Positions 1 to 9,061 of a stretch of 64,000 nucleotides of DNA are shown here, piece by piece. Each line of letters begins with the position of its first letter. Within the stretch, counting starts at the first letter, position 1. This DNA is from Fontisubflavum oceani (GTDB lineage Bacteria; Pseudomonadota; Alphaproteobacteria; Rhodobacterales; Rhodobacteraceae): the NCBI RefSeq assembly GCF_030407165.1, contig NZ_CP129111.1, forward strand, positions 3,528,880 through 3,592,879, in the 5' to 3' direction. The position numbers and the translations under genes are program-made. The notes under the pieces were generated by a model. It had not been told where the DNA came from, ran no database searches, and worked only from the letters and a program-made list of their open reading frames with translations.

Positions 1-64
1 GGAGAAATTTCCTCTTTTCTTTCCAGGACGACCTGCGTAAACGTGCGCGCACTTCTGATCACGT

Positions 65-151
65 GCGGTCGTGGCGGAATTGGTAGACGCGCAGCGTTGA
101 GGTCGCTGTGGGGTAACTCCCGTGGAAGTTCGAGTCTTCTCGACCGCACCA
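65..151 (+). tRNA. tRNA-Leu (anticodon GAG)
   Basis: The acceptor arm GCGGTCG (65-71) pairs with CGACCGC (141-147), followed by the discriminator A and an encoded CCA. The anticodon stem CAGCG/CGCTG encloses the loop TTGAGGT, giving anticodon GAG, which reads CUC and CUU leucine codons. The long variable arm (TGGGGTAACTCCCGTG) is that of a class II tRNA. The T-loop is TTCGAGT. The 3' end of this gene borders the accessory island, a common integration position, and the recombinase gene is read antisense into it. Confidence 0.97.
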
Positions 152-153
152 TT

Positions 154-173
154 TCACATTTCGATGTGATTTT
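154..173 (+). terminator. Probable intrinsic terminator of tRNA-Leu
   Basis: TCACAT and ATGTGA form a perfect 6-bp stem closed by a TTCG tetraloop and followed by four T residues, three bases after the tRNA CCA. It also lies inside the antisense tail of the recombinase reading frame, so it may have arrived with the island. Confidence 0.6.
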
Positions 174-1676
174 CTCAAAAAATTCAAATATAACAGATGT
201 TTGTGGAGTTCGAAATCCGTTTTGGCGGCCATAGGCCAAAGGTGCAGAAAACGCCGCATTGAGGATCGTTTTGCGCGTGGTGAGAGAACCTTTTTCATAG
301 ATATTCCAAGGGCTTGAGAGAAAACCCTTCAAAAGTTCGAAAACTTCACCGGGCTTGCTCGTTTGTTTAGCATTTTGACCAAGCTTGTCGCTTAGCAAGA
401 GCATGTCATTTTCAAGCTGCCCGATCTTACTCTCAAGCGCAGCGATGACCTTTGGATTCGAGGTTTCAACGAGGCGTTCCAGCAAAGCATCCTGTTGTTT
501 ATCCAGCTCTTTGATCTGGCGTTTCAGTTCAGCTTTCGCTTGGTTGCCCTGATCCATGCGCTGACCCCATGCGTCTTTGAGCATGGCTAGTGCGATATCC
601 AAAAGCTGCCGTGACGGCGTCATGCGTTTGAGCAGAGCTTCAAAGCCCACGTCGATCTTCTCAGCCCGGATGTTCTTGCGATACTCAGAGCAATCGCGTG
701 TTTGGCACCAGTAGTATGGGTAGCGTTTGCCCGTGGCACTCTTCGACCAGCAGGACGTCATAGGCTGATCACAACAGGCACAGGTGACGGTTCCATGCAG
801 CGGGAAGTCTTCATGGATATCTGCGCGTTTGGGCGCAATGGCGCGCGTGGCTTTGCGGGCTTGAACCTTCTCATAGGTTTCCAGTGAGATGATAGGTTCA
901 TGATGACCTTTGCGGCGTGCAATCCCCCAAGCTTCATGTTCGACATACCCGGCATAGACAACGCGGCCCAGGATATCGCTCACCTTTTGTTGGCGGATTT
1001 CACCGTTGGGCAGGTCTTTCGGAAAGTCGGGTTGCGCTTCGAAAAAGCGTTTCACTTCAACCTGAGTTGAGAAGCGACCAGATGCATATCCTTCGATCCC
1101 TTCCTTGATGATGGAGGCAATGGGTTCGACGCGGGTGAGCAGCTTTCCATGCGATCCGGTCTTTCTGTAAGTGTAGCCGATGGGTGCAGCGAAGACAGAA
1201 TAGCCATTCATCATCCGACCCTTCATACGGTTGGATGTTTGCTCGGCATTCTTCTCCCGCTGGTGCTGGGCGACAGAAGCCAGCATATGCTCAACCAGCC
1301 GGGAGTCACTATCCTCACCAAACTCGATAGACGGGCTTTCCAGCACGCCCCCCGCATCACTCAGCGTTTGTCGCAGCGTAATGTGTGCCTGCACATCACG
1401 GGCGAAACGGCTGATATCATCAATGATGACGACGATTGAGCCCTTTGAGTGCAGTCGAAGGAAGGCAAGCATCCGATCCATCGCCGGACGCCGTTCGAAT
1501 TTGCCCGACATGTCATCGGCAAAGACTTCAACCACATCATAGTCTTTTTAGGTCGCATATTCCCGGCAACGGTTTTCTTGAGAGGCGAGGCCGTCACCTT
1601 CACGGACCTGCTTTGCCCCCGATACACGAGCGTAGGTCACGGCCTTCTTTGGCTTTGGTTGACGGGCTGCTATCAT
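157..1676 (-). pseudogene. Large serine recombinase (site-specific integrase), interrupted by an in-frame TAA
   Basis: The ATG at 1676 has a GAGGAGG ribosome site and overlaps the upstream small gene by ATGA. The N-terminal resolvase domain begins MIAARQPKPKKAVTYARVSG with the nucleophilic serine at residue 19. A TAA at 1548-1550 (codon 43) breaks the frame. Beyond it the same frame is clean, with VVIIDDISRFARDV, the recombinase domain, a zinc-ribbon region (CACC...CW...WCQTRDC) and a C-terminal coiled coil. A downstream restart would lack the catalytic serine, so the product should be inactive unless the stop is a sequence error or is suppressed. No stop follows before the tRNA: the frame continues antisense through tRNA-Leu and off the left edge. 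This is the likely integrase of the island. The family assignment is firm; the functional state is not. Confidence 0.85.
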
Positions 1677-1966
1677 TGGACCTCCTCTTCTCGCTGGGTC
1701 TCAGCCCATTGATCGTTGAGTAAGGATACCAGATCAGCGGACTCCGCATCTAAGCCTAGATCATCTTCTCCACAGATTTGCGTGACAGGGTTCAGGTCAA
1801 AGCCCAGGTCAACGAACATCACCACGATGGACCAAAGGGTTTCGATCAGTTCTTTCTGCTGATCCAGCGGCATGTCACTGTCTTCCAGCATTGCCGCATA
1901 AACCTCCCAATCGACGAAGAGGCTGGGGCGTGGTGGCAATGCGGGTTGGTTTGGCGGACAGGTCAT
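1673..1966 (-). CDS. Small acidic protein translationally coupled to the recombinase
   Basis: A 97-residue protein starting MTCPPNQPALPPRPSLFVDW. The chosen ATG follows AAGGAG at a 5-nt spacing; a longer in-frame extension upstream lacks a ribosome site. Its TGA overlaps the recombinase ATG (ATGA), so the two are probably co-translated. The sequence is acidic and helix-prone, with no motif I recognise. Position suggests a recombinase accessory, perhaps a directionality or regulatory factor, but that is inference from context only. Confidence 0.75.
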   Translation of the reverse strand: MTCPPNQPALPPRPSLFVDWEVYAAMLEDSDMPLDQQKELIETLWSIVVMFVDLGFDLNPVTQICGEDDLGLDAESADLVSLLNDQWAETQREEEVQ

Positions 1967-2186
1967 GCGCGCTCCTTTCTTCAATAGGTTTTTGGAAAAT
2001 GTGTGTCTCACCTGTGCCTGATGTTCGAAGGCACACTATGAGAACAAATATAGAACATATTCTCACATCCTCCACGATCACGCAAGGAAATAATTCCTAT
2101 TTCTCATGCGCTTACGCTCTGCCTATCATTGCAAGGCCCCACAACGCGCGGGTGTTCAGCGGGTGAATACGGGTGTAGGAAAAGCC

Positions 2187-2916
2187 ATGAGTTTCGATCC
2201 GAAGAACAAAGAGCACAAGGCAAAGCTCTATCCTGTGCTCAAAGCCCTGGCTGATCTTGATCCGCGTAAAACACCAGAACTCATCATTGATGATGCCGTT
2301 GGCTATCCGATTGCGCGGGGCACAGACTACGCGCGCAACATGCGTCGTGGTGAAATCAACGCGACGTTTGCAAAGCTGACCTATGATTGGCTTGAGATGC
2401 ACCACTTCGATCTGGCGCATCGCATCTCACCAGAGATATTCCCGGAAACAGTTGAACAGCGATGGCAGCGCGTTCTTGATGAACGTGCGGTCGAGGGCCG
2501 TCTAAAGCTCGTCCTGGTCCCTCGGACAATGGGAATCGTTGAGCGTGAAAGCGAACTCAGGCCTGTGGCTACAACGATCCGGCTTGGTCAACGCTTTTGT
2601 TTTGAACTCGACTGCGAGACCGAGGGATACGCAATCGCTATTCAGGGTGTAAGGGGGCAGTGGCACGCAATTACTCTGGGATCGAAAGGTGACTTTGGCC
2701 AAGCAGTAAAGCCGGGAAAAAAGTCTTCTGCCGACAAAAGACGACGGGTCTATCGAACCCCTGGTCGAAAACTACGACGCGGGATCACACGTCTTCGCAT
2801 TTCTATGTATAAATTCACGAGAACTTGTTTATTCCAACAGACTTCCTAATTTTCTCTTCATTTCAGAGAATTATGAATGCGATTTGTACGTATTAAAGAT
2901 AAGCTTCGCTGTTTAA
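2187..2916 (+). pseudogene. Unrecognised regulator-like protein, frameshifted at an A6 run
   Basis: The ATG (AGGA upstream) opens MSFDPKNKEHKAKLYPVLKA and reads cleanly for about 177 codons to an A6 run at 2717-2722. In frame it then becomes arginine-rich and low in coding character. Shifting by +1 at the run restores a protein-like sequence (DAGSHVFAFLCINSRELVYS) ending in TAA at 2914. An A5 ancestor fits. The C-terminal half (barrel-like, with FCFELDCETEGYAIAIQG and later LLPTKDDG) weakly resembles DUF4384-type domains; this is a guess. It is divergent from the recombinase operon and could regulate it. Confidence 0.55.
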
Positions 2917-2945
2917 GTGAAAAAGGGAGTTACATAAGGATGGTG

Positions 2946-3794
2946 TCAGGATGTTGCAACCTGGTAATCAGTAAAGTCTTTGAACGAGAACCGCGCTGTT
3001 TCCCATAGTCCTTCCATTCTGTCCTCTGGCACGTGCGCTGCGAGTTCAGTAGATGGCACAACAAACAACACGGGCATCTCGTGAATGAGCCAGAGATGAA
3101 ATTGATAAGCGTTTGATTTAGTAGCTGTTCGCCACTCGTTTCTTGTAAGGAAAAAGGCCGCTTCCCGCCTTCCCATCCGGCTGCCTTTGACTTCGATTTT
3201 CAAGCGGTCTGCATTTGTGGCATCTACTACAGATAGGACATCATACCCAGCAACATTGGTTTGTACCGCCTGCCATAGTGGGTCCTTGCCGGTTCGATCC
3301 TTTTCATACTTCAATGACAAACGTTCAGCGTTGCGTCCAACCTGATGGTTTACCTTGGATCTTTCTGAGCGAACTGTTTCTGATGCTTGATCCCACCAAG
3401 TAACAGTATCATCGTCAAAACCATCTGTAAGCTCGCATTCCCTGAAACATTGTTGGGCGTCGTCCGGCATTACTTTAAGGGCTTCAAACCGCCCTAAAGT
3501 TAATCTTCTAGCCCACGGCGGTGGTGAAGATGAAAGCACATCAAGGATTTGTTCTCTCAGACAAACAGCTTCCGCTCTGTAGCTGACAAGTGTTTGCCCA
3601 CGTTCAGTTAAACCGATGCGTCCTTGTTCAGTGACTCGTATCCATTGGCAGGTTTGGGAGAGGGAAAGAACGGCTCTACCATCAGCAACTTCAATTCTGC
3701 GAAAACTACTTTCAAAGTTATCTAAATTAAGCGTGCCGTCTCTGACAATCTTCAGAAATGTTTGACACGAGTATAATACACCAACGGATAGCAT
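2946..3794 (-). CDS. DUF3883-type PD-(D/E)XK nuclease-like protein of the defence module
   Basis: A 282-residue protein. Residues 150-240 match the DUF3883 pattern found at the C-terminus of restriction-type proteins: a glutamate in NAERL (157), GYDVLSV (183-189), IEVKGS (200-205) and the signature LTRNEW (216-221). The spaced E...D...ExK arrangement is that of a PD-(D/E)XK nuclease core. Residues 1-130 look like a helical or winged-helix region (RIGLTERGQTLV). It starts 2 nt after the helicase stop, so it is the last gene of a tight four-gene operon and the probable DNA-cleaving subunit. Nuclease activity is inferred, not shown. Confidence 0.75.
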   Translation of the reverse strand: MLSVGVLYSCQTFLKIVRDGTLNLDNFESSFRRIEVADGRAVLSLSQTCQWIRVTEQGRIGLTERGQTLVSYRAEAVCLREQILDVLSSSPPPWARRLTLGRFEALKVMPDDAQQCFRECELTDGFDDDTVTWWDQASETVRSERSKVNHQVGRNAERLSLKYEKDRTGKDPLWQAVQTNVAGYDVLSVVDATNADRLKIEVKGSRMGRREAAFFLTRNEWRTATKSNAYQFHLWLIHEMPVLFVVPSTELAAHVPEDRMEGLWETARFSFKDFTDYQVATS

Positions 3795-3796
3795 CT

Positions 3797-5581
3797 TTAA
3801 GCTACCTGCTCAGATAAATGTGAATAAAAATCAATAAGATCTTTCTCATCAAAACCGTCTGCGTCCAGATCGATAACCTCAGGTTCCACATTGATCGAAG
3901 GATCATCCAGAACGCGCGCCATATGTTCAATCTTTAGCGTTAACCGTCTATCCACTGATTCATCAATTGTGCCGGGCGACTGTAGAATTTCGACAAATGT
4001 GTCTTGTTCTGGAGGCAGCCCAAGTCGATGTATGCGGTCTTCGGACTGTAGATACTGAGCTGCATTGTAGTTGCGATCGAGGTAGATGGCGTGGTGGCAT
4101 ACGGTATGTAAGCTGATGCCTTCTCCGCATGCGGCGGGATTTGCAACAAGGACCCAACAGTCCGGATCATCGTGGAACCGCTTGATCTTTTGCTCCCGCG
4201 TTCCTTCTTCGTCTTCGCTACCGGCATCCACGCCTCCATGGATGTAGTCAGCGCCGATATCTACGAGTCTATTAGAAACCAATTCTACGTTTTGAACGAA
4301 GCTAGACCAAATAATCGATTTGTGACCCTCGAAAGCAAGCTCCCGAGCTCGGTAGCATGCGTACTCTAGCTTTGGGCTGTCACCTTCGCTGAGGACCTCC
4401 GAGAGCAGAGTGTCATACTGAAAGTCAAGTCGCGCCAACAAGGAAGGGTTGGCTGCAACTTGTAGCAGCCTTAGAGCGCTTTTGCCCGCGCGGCGGAGCG
4501 TTCCAATATCCGCTCTAGAGAGGTTCGCCTTAGACTGTCTGGCGGCTTCAGAACGCAAGAGTTGATACAGCTCAAATTGGGCAGGCTTCAAAGGTATTCG
4601 CTTAATAGTCTTTATTGGGCTTTCCAGGCCCAATTCAGATTTGGTTGTTCTAACGTAAACGGGCTGTATGTACTGCTCGACGGATTCTTCATCTGCCAGG
4701 ATTTCTGGATAGAGAAAGCGAAATTGTGGAACTAGGTCTGAAACATCATTAGGCATCGGCGTCCCCGACATGATCAACTTATTTCTGGGCAGTTGAGATA
4801 TCGAAAGGATATTGTTTCCGATGACACCCTGAAAACCTCGCTTTATTCGATGGCTTTCATCGAGAAAAACGAAGCTAGTTCCCGTTTCAATGTAATTTGC
4901 AAGCAATGAAAGAACATGGGGAAGTTGCTGATAAGTAACGAGTACTTTACTCGGATTTTGTTTGAGAATGATAGAGATGTTTCGCTTACCACCACGTAGG
5001 CGAACAAATTGTTCTTCTTCCGGCATGCATATAGCAAGCTGCTCTTCCCAAGCAGCAAAAGCATTCTTTGGACATACTACCATCAGTCTGTCATCAGCAG
5101 CTTTCTTCAAGGCAAAGTAAGCGAGTGCTTCCGTCGTCTTTCCTGCACCAGGCACTGAAAATGTGGCTGCTGACGGTAAAGAAATTATGCGGGTAACGTT
5201 TCTCAGTTGATGATGTGTCAGGCTTCTAACAAACCCAGTTTTCCGGAGATTCTCTGCGACATCTTTTTCGGATTGAGCAATGCCCAGCCTAGCTTGATCG
5301 TATTGATCAATTGCTTGTTGAGAATGGGCTAGATGTTCTGCAGCGGCATCGGTATATCGTAGAGGCAGATCAAACCGTCGTGCTTGATACTCTATTTCGT
5401 TCAGGCAGCCTAAGAATGACCACCAAGGAATGCTAACAGACTGCTTTGAAGTAATGTTCGCGTCAGCGAATGAATCCTGACAGATACGTCGAACCGCACG
5501 CCAAGCACTGGCAGGTCCGAAAACTTCGACTTTGGCAAAGCGCTGTTTGCTATCGTAGTCTACAGTTATAGACTTATCCAT
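3797..5581 (-). CDS. SNF2/DEAH-type DNA helicase (translocase) of the defence module
   Basis: A 594-residue protein counted from the ATG that overlaps the end of the upstream gene (AGGA precedes it); ten extra residues are possible from an earlier start. Walker A is SVPGAGKTTEA (about 142-152), the DEAH-box variant FLDESHRIKRG is near 239-249, motif III is MSGTPMPND. The C-terminal helicase lobe has WSSFVQNVE, NPAACGEGISL and QSEDRIHRLG, which are the motif V and VI signatures of SNF2 proteins. It is probably the ATP-driven DNA motor acting with the following nuclease-like protein, as in helicase-containing restriction systems. Confidence 0.88.
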   Translation of the reverse strand: MDKSITVDYDSKQRFAKVEVFGPASAWRAVRRICQDSFADANITSKQSVSIPWWSFLGCLNEIEYQARRFDLPLRYTDAAAEHLAHSQQAIDQYDQARLGIAQSEKDVAENLRKTGFVRSLTHHQLRNVTRIISLPSAATFSVPGAGKTTEALAYFALKKAADDRLMVVCPKNAFAAWEEQLAICMPEEEQFVRLRGGKRNISIILKQNPSKVLVTYQQLPHVLSLLANYIETGTSFVFLDESHRIKRGFQGVIGNNILSISQLPRNKLIMSGTPMPNDVSDLVPQFRFLYPEILADEESVEQYIQPVYVRTTKSELGLESPIKTIKRIPLKPAQFELYQLLRSEAARQSKANLSRADIGTLRRAGKSALRLLQVAANPSLLARLDFQYDTLLSEVLSEGDSPKLEYACYRARELAFEGHKSIIWSSFVQNVELVSNRLVDIGADYIHGGVDAGSEDEEGTREQKIKRFHDDPDCWVLVANPAACGEGISLHTVCHHAIYLDRNYNAAQYLQSEDRIHRLGLPPEQDTFVEILQSPGTIDESVDRRLTLKIEHMARVLDDPSINVEPEVIDLDADGFDEKDLIDFYSHLSEQVA

Positions 5582-6797
5582 CGTCCTCCGCCCATTTGCG
5601 AAGTTCACCAATCAGCGCTTCAATTTCGTTAAGGTTTCCGACTACGCCAGATTTTGAGGATTCGTTACCAATCCCACTTAGAGCGTCTTGAAGATTTTGT
5701 TTGGCCTGTAAAACAAATCTCGAAACATGCTGTTCTTTTTTCTTGTCCCGCGCGCGTGCGGCAGCGGAAACTAGTGTCTCTTGGATTACCTCACGAGCAC
5801 GTTCGAAGTTTTCCGCCTCCTCCAGAATGTGAACCAACTCCGCATCAACCTGTTCTTCGGTTTTGTTTGTGTCATCGATTTCAAACTCAACGCTGAGGTC
5901 TTCTTTGATGTCGTCTAGGTTTTCTGCTGCTTTTTGTATCTCAGCGTATGTTCTTGTGCCTTCTGCAGCTTCATCAGTGAGGCAGAACGCAGTTTTCTCA
6001 AAAACTTCTTTTGAGGTAGGTGTCTTGAGCTTTTTTCTGTTTCGACAAATTTGTCGGAACGCAAATTCCTTATCTTCAACGATTGAGTACTGCCTAGGTG
6101 TGCCTCGGCTCTCTAGGTAGTCGTCCGCGTAATCTAAGCAGTCCAAAAGCTCTTGTAGTTGGTTCTTCCTGAAAGAGTAGATTGATGATATTTCAAGTTC
6201 ATTATATTTGAAGTTTTCAGTCTTCTCTCTCATCATCAGAGCTTGAGATGTCCAACTGTACTCGGCCTTCAAGTCCTCCTTTAATTGTAGATCAGCTTCC
6301 AGTCTATCTAGATCACGATCATCGCAAGGCGGTAGGATAATGGCATCTATGCTGGAAAACCGGGAAAACTTAGCTGGATCGTCATTGTAGAGCGTACGCC
6401 AAGTGCTCAACCGTCTGTTGCCGTTGATAACGTAACCCAGTTGCGAAAGAATTATCGGTTCTTCTTGCTCAGCGGTTTCAAATTCGCGAAACAAATTCTT
6501 TGCGCCTTGAGCAAGGTTCGTCAGAATTCCGTGTTGAATTTTTTGTGCAGCATCGGATTCTCCATCTACTCTGAAGAAATCCTCTTCAAAATCAGAGTTT
6601 GCTGCGAGATATTCGGCTTGTGAACCAGTAGTTCGGCCATTCTCAAGGCGGTAACGGGGCAGGTCCAATGGCACGCTGTACACTTTCATGTACTGTTGTT
6701 TGCCTTGAAAGGGTACAGGGTGAGTATTTGGAACTTCGCTCTTGAGAAGATCTGCTAGGTATTTCTTTCGTTTCGGTAGCGACCAGCCTAGTTCCAT
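5574..6797 (-). CDS. ParB-like (ParB/Srx fold) protein of the defence module
   Basis: A 407-residue protein with GAGGAAAGGA upstream of ATG. Residues 40-140 resemble the ParB N-terminal fold: a VPLDLPRYR strand, then VINGNRRLSTWR (about 123-134), equivalent to the GxxRxxA nucleotide-binding box. The rest is highly charged and helical, with a C-terminal coiled-coil segment rich in E, K and A. ParB-fold proteins occur in several phage-defence operons as CTP- or DNA-binding, or nuclease, components. It overlaps the helicase start by 8 nt and follows the methyltransferase by 30 nt. The exact role is unknown. Confidence 0.7.
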   Translation of the reverse strand: MELGWSLPKRKKYLADLLKSEVPNTHPVPFQGKQQYMKVYSVPLDLPRYRLENGRTTGSQAEYLAANSDFEEDFFRVDGESDAAQKIQHGILTNLAQGAKNLFREFETAEQEEPIILSQLGYVINGNRRLSTWRTLYNDDPAKFSRFSSIDAIILPPCDDRDLDRLEADLQLKEDLKAEYSWTSQALMMREKTENFKYNELEISSIYSFRKNQLQELLDCLDYADDYLESRGTPRQYSIVEDKEFAFRQICRNRKKLKTPTSKEVFEKTAFCLTDEAAEGTRTYAEIQKAAENLDDIKEDLSVEFEIDDTNKTEEQVDAELVHILEEAENFERAREVIQETLVSAAARARDKKKEQHVSRFVLQAKQNLQDALSGIGNESSKSGVVGNLNEIEALIGELRKWAEDDG

Positions 6798-6827
6798 TAT
6801 TACTTCTATCCTTTCCTCACTAACACA

Positions 6828-7769
6828 TTACTCTGCTGCAACCGCGCGCTCGTGGGGTACCAAAGAAAGCTTTGATTTTCTATGATCGTAGATCGGTTTT
6901 GCATGTGATCTAAATCTCTCTTCACCTGCGATGGTCCGATTAAGTCTTTTGCTTGCGATTTCCGCGTAGCCAGCGTCAATTTCACAGCCCCAGAATCTTC
7001 GTTCGTGCAGTAGTGCAGCGACGCCTGCTGAGGCGGTCCCCGCAAATGGATCAAAAACAAGTCCCTGCTTTCTGGTAAGAGAGAGCACTAAGCGTTCGAT
7101 TAACCCGACTGGAAACTGGCATGGATGTTCCGTCTTTTCGACGTGCTGTGCTTTGACGTTTGGAATTTGCCAAAGATCGTGCGAGGAGTCTTTTACTTCC
7201 CAAACATCTTCAGGATTTTTGCCCAAAGGATTACCAGAAAGCTCGCCAGCTCTTGGTCCTCTATAGGAACGCTTTCCTGGGTATTTAGGAGGTACGCGGA
7301 CGGCGTCTAAATCAAAATAGTAGTCATCTGACTTTGTAAACCATAGGACTACTTCGTAACGGCCGCTGAACCTCCGGGTCTGGTGGAGGCCGTGCCCAAA
7401 ATGCCAAACAATTCTGTTCCGCAACTTCATCCCAAGTTCAAAGAAAATGCCATTGAAAAGGAAGTCGAGAGGAATGATCTCACCGTCCTTCACGTAGTTT
7501 CCGACTTGAAGGCAGAAACTCCCCGTTGGTTTTAGCCGCGCTACACTTTTTTTGATAATTTCCGTGTGGAAGTAGACATAGTCTTTTAGCTCAGCGTTCT
7601 TCTCGTACGGCTTTCCGATATTGTACGGTGGTGACGTCACAATCAGATCGAACAACGGTTGTTCTGGGAGCTTCGTCAGGAATTTCGACGCATCGCACTG
7701 CCAGATGCCAGACGACACCGTTTCAACACTTCGCGTGACATTTTTTCGTACTTTTATCTGCTCGACCAT
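6828..7769 (-). CDS. DNA methyltransferase, beta-class amino methylase (N6-adenine or N4-cytosine)
   Basis: About 313 residues. The catalytic motif IV TSPPYN (near 46-51) precedes the SAM-binding motif I FDPFAGTASAG (near 250), the order typical of beta-class amino methyltransferases. LKDYVYFHTEIIKKSVARL and GSFCLQVGNYV match the conserved core of the DpnA/MboII/RsrI-like group. It is first in the operon and probably protects host DNA from the downstream nuclease and helicase. A GTG one codon earlier is an alternative start. The target sequence cannot be read from the protein. Confidence 0.9.
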   Translation of the reverse strand: MVEQIKVRKNVTRSVETVSSGIWQCDASKFLTKLPEQPLFDLIVTSPPYNIGKPYEKNAELKDYVYFHTEIIKKSVARLKPTGSFCLQVGNYVKDGEIIPLDFLFNGIFFELGMKLRNRIVWHFGHGLHQTRRFSGRYEVVLWFTKSDDYYFDLDAVRVPPKYPGKRSYRGPRAGELSGNPLGKNPEDVWEVKDSSHDLWQIPNVKAQHVEKTEHPCQFPVGLIERLVLSLTRKQGLVFDPFAGTASAGVAALLHERRFWGCEIDAGYAEIASKRLNRTIAGEERFRSHAKPIYDHRKSKLSLVPHERAVAAE

Positions 7770-7843
7770 CACATTACCTTACCTCTCTGGCACATCATTG
7801 TACATGCAAAATCAGCATAGATCTAGTAACTTCTGCGCTCGTA

Positions 7844-7861
7844 ACACACTACATAATGTGT
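7844..7861. promoter_or_regulatory. Imperfect palindrome upstream of the methyltransferase operon
   Basis: ACACACTACATAATGTGT is an 18-bp imperfect dyad (14 of 18 positions symmetric) in the AT-rich gap before the defence operon. It could bind an autoregulator. No controller-protein gene is visible in the operon, so this is only a candidate. Confidence 0.3.
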
Positions 7862-7970
7862 TTCGGGGATTGTGGAAAACGGCGCCTTTCTAAGCATTTA
7901 GCGCGTTGACCGATCTACGGGGGTTCAGGCTTCAAAGGCAAGGTTTTCAAAACACGTTGTCAGTTTTTAA

Positions 7971-8990
7971 CTAGCCTGTGCGCATCAGCAAGTTATCGTT
8001 TGTAGGTTTGAGCTCTGCCCACTGCCTTGCCCCTTGGGTTCGAAACGCACTGACGTCGCGGTTTTGGTTAATGAGGATGGTGTCGATATCAGCAAACATT
8101 GCCTCGGCTGATCCAAGCTCATTCCATGCTTCTGGAATGCCACAGGCTTCTGCAAAGACCTGAGAGACAGCGAGAACGGGCGACATGACAGCCTGTCTGT
8201 AGCCCACGATTTCGTCCAATGTCGGCAGGTATTTTGCTGGTAAGTGATCCAAACCTTCGGCCTGCGCACGTTTGATCCCAGGGATCATCGGCAGTTCTGT
8301 CAGATGACCTAACAGCATAAACAGGCGTGTAGACGCGAAAGGGTGCTGGCGGATAGGCTTGGATAAACGTCGCTCCTCTGCTTCAATGATGAACAGTACC
8401 GCCAGAATGCACACAGCGTAGTATCGGAACAGCGGCCAGTTTTCCTTTGCATAGGCCCCCAGCACGATCTCAGTCGCATCGTGATCGGTTTGCAGTTCCA
8501 AACACCTATGGATTTCGGCTTTTTCCTGCTCCGTTAGTTCGCCCAGCAGCGATGGCTGACTTGTATCAAGCTCAACAATGCCCAACCCGGTTGGACATTG
8601 AGCTTCAGACAAGCCAGCGCCAGGGATCATGGTGAAGTGACCTATCGCTTGATGATTTAACTCATGCTGCAATAACCAAGCGACAGAGGTTTCAACGGCG
8701 CGATCTTCATCCCCTATGAGTTCGATGCGTTGGCTCGATGGAAGGCGGCAAGAGATAGTGAGAGCGTTCGCCCAGACCTCTCGAATGCGCTCCAACGTCC
8801 CGCTCGCAATCTCTAGCCTCAGTTCATTGTGATCCATAAAGGCATACGCCCAGAAGTCTTGATGGTCGGCGCAAGTGACGTCGACAGGCGCAGTAAAAGC
8901 CTGTCCGACAAGCTCCTCATATCGTGCAAGGGCTTTGGCGAGGGCGGAGTCAAAATACGCTTGATAGGCGTCCATCAGAGCAAAAGGCAT
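7971..8990 (-). CDS. HExxH putative zinc metallopeptidase, possibly Lit/U49-like
   Basis: A 339-residue protein. WLLQHELNHQAIGHF (about 105-119) contains HELNH, an HExxH zinc-binding motif in a helix. About 55 residues on, LQTDHDATEIVL (167-178) is placed where gluzincin-like families carry the third ligand (usually ExxxD with a following AxE). This layout resembles the peptidase U49/Lit group, whose founding member cleaves EF-Tu in phage exclusion, but overall similarity cannot be tested here. There is one hydrophobic helix near residues 190-205 (YYAVCILAVLFII). It sits just outside the methyltransferase-helicase operon, on the same strand, with its own upstream region. Confidence 0.6.
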   Translation of the reverse strand: MPFALMDAYQAYFDSALAKALARYEELVGQAFTAPVDVTCADHQDFWAYAFMDHNELRLEIASGTLERIREVWANALTISCRLPSSQRIELIGDEDRAVETSVAWLLQHELNHQAIGHFTMIPGAGLSEAQCPTGLGIVELDTSQPSLLGELTEQEKAEIHRCLELQTDHDATEIVLGAYAKENWPLFRYYAVCILAVLFIIEAEERRLSKPIRQHPFASTRLFMLLGHLTELPMIPGIKRAQAEGLDHLPAKYLPTLDEIVGYRQAVMSPVLAVSQVFAEACGIPEAWNELGSAEAMFADIDTILINQNRDVSAFRTQGARQWAELKPTNDNLLMRTG

Positions 8991-9061
8991 TCACGACACC
9001 TTTGGAAATGACACCCCAAAAGGGATTACCGAACCACCATGGGTCGGCTTAAGAACTACCG

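Noticed and set aside
59..298. 79-codon minus-strand frame ending in a Gly-Arg-Glu-Asp-Ser-Asn-Phe-type tail
   Set aside because: It is the antisense translation of tRNA-Leu, a well-known source of spurious proteins; the recombinase frame is the real one on this strand.
2717..2723. Programmed -1 frameshift at A AAA AAG
   Set aside because: The -1 frame soon becomes low-complexity and ends, while the plausible protein lies in the +1 frame.
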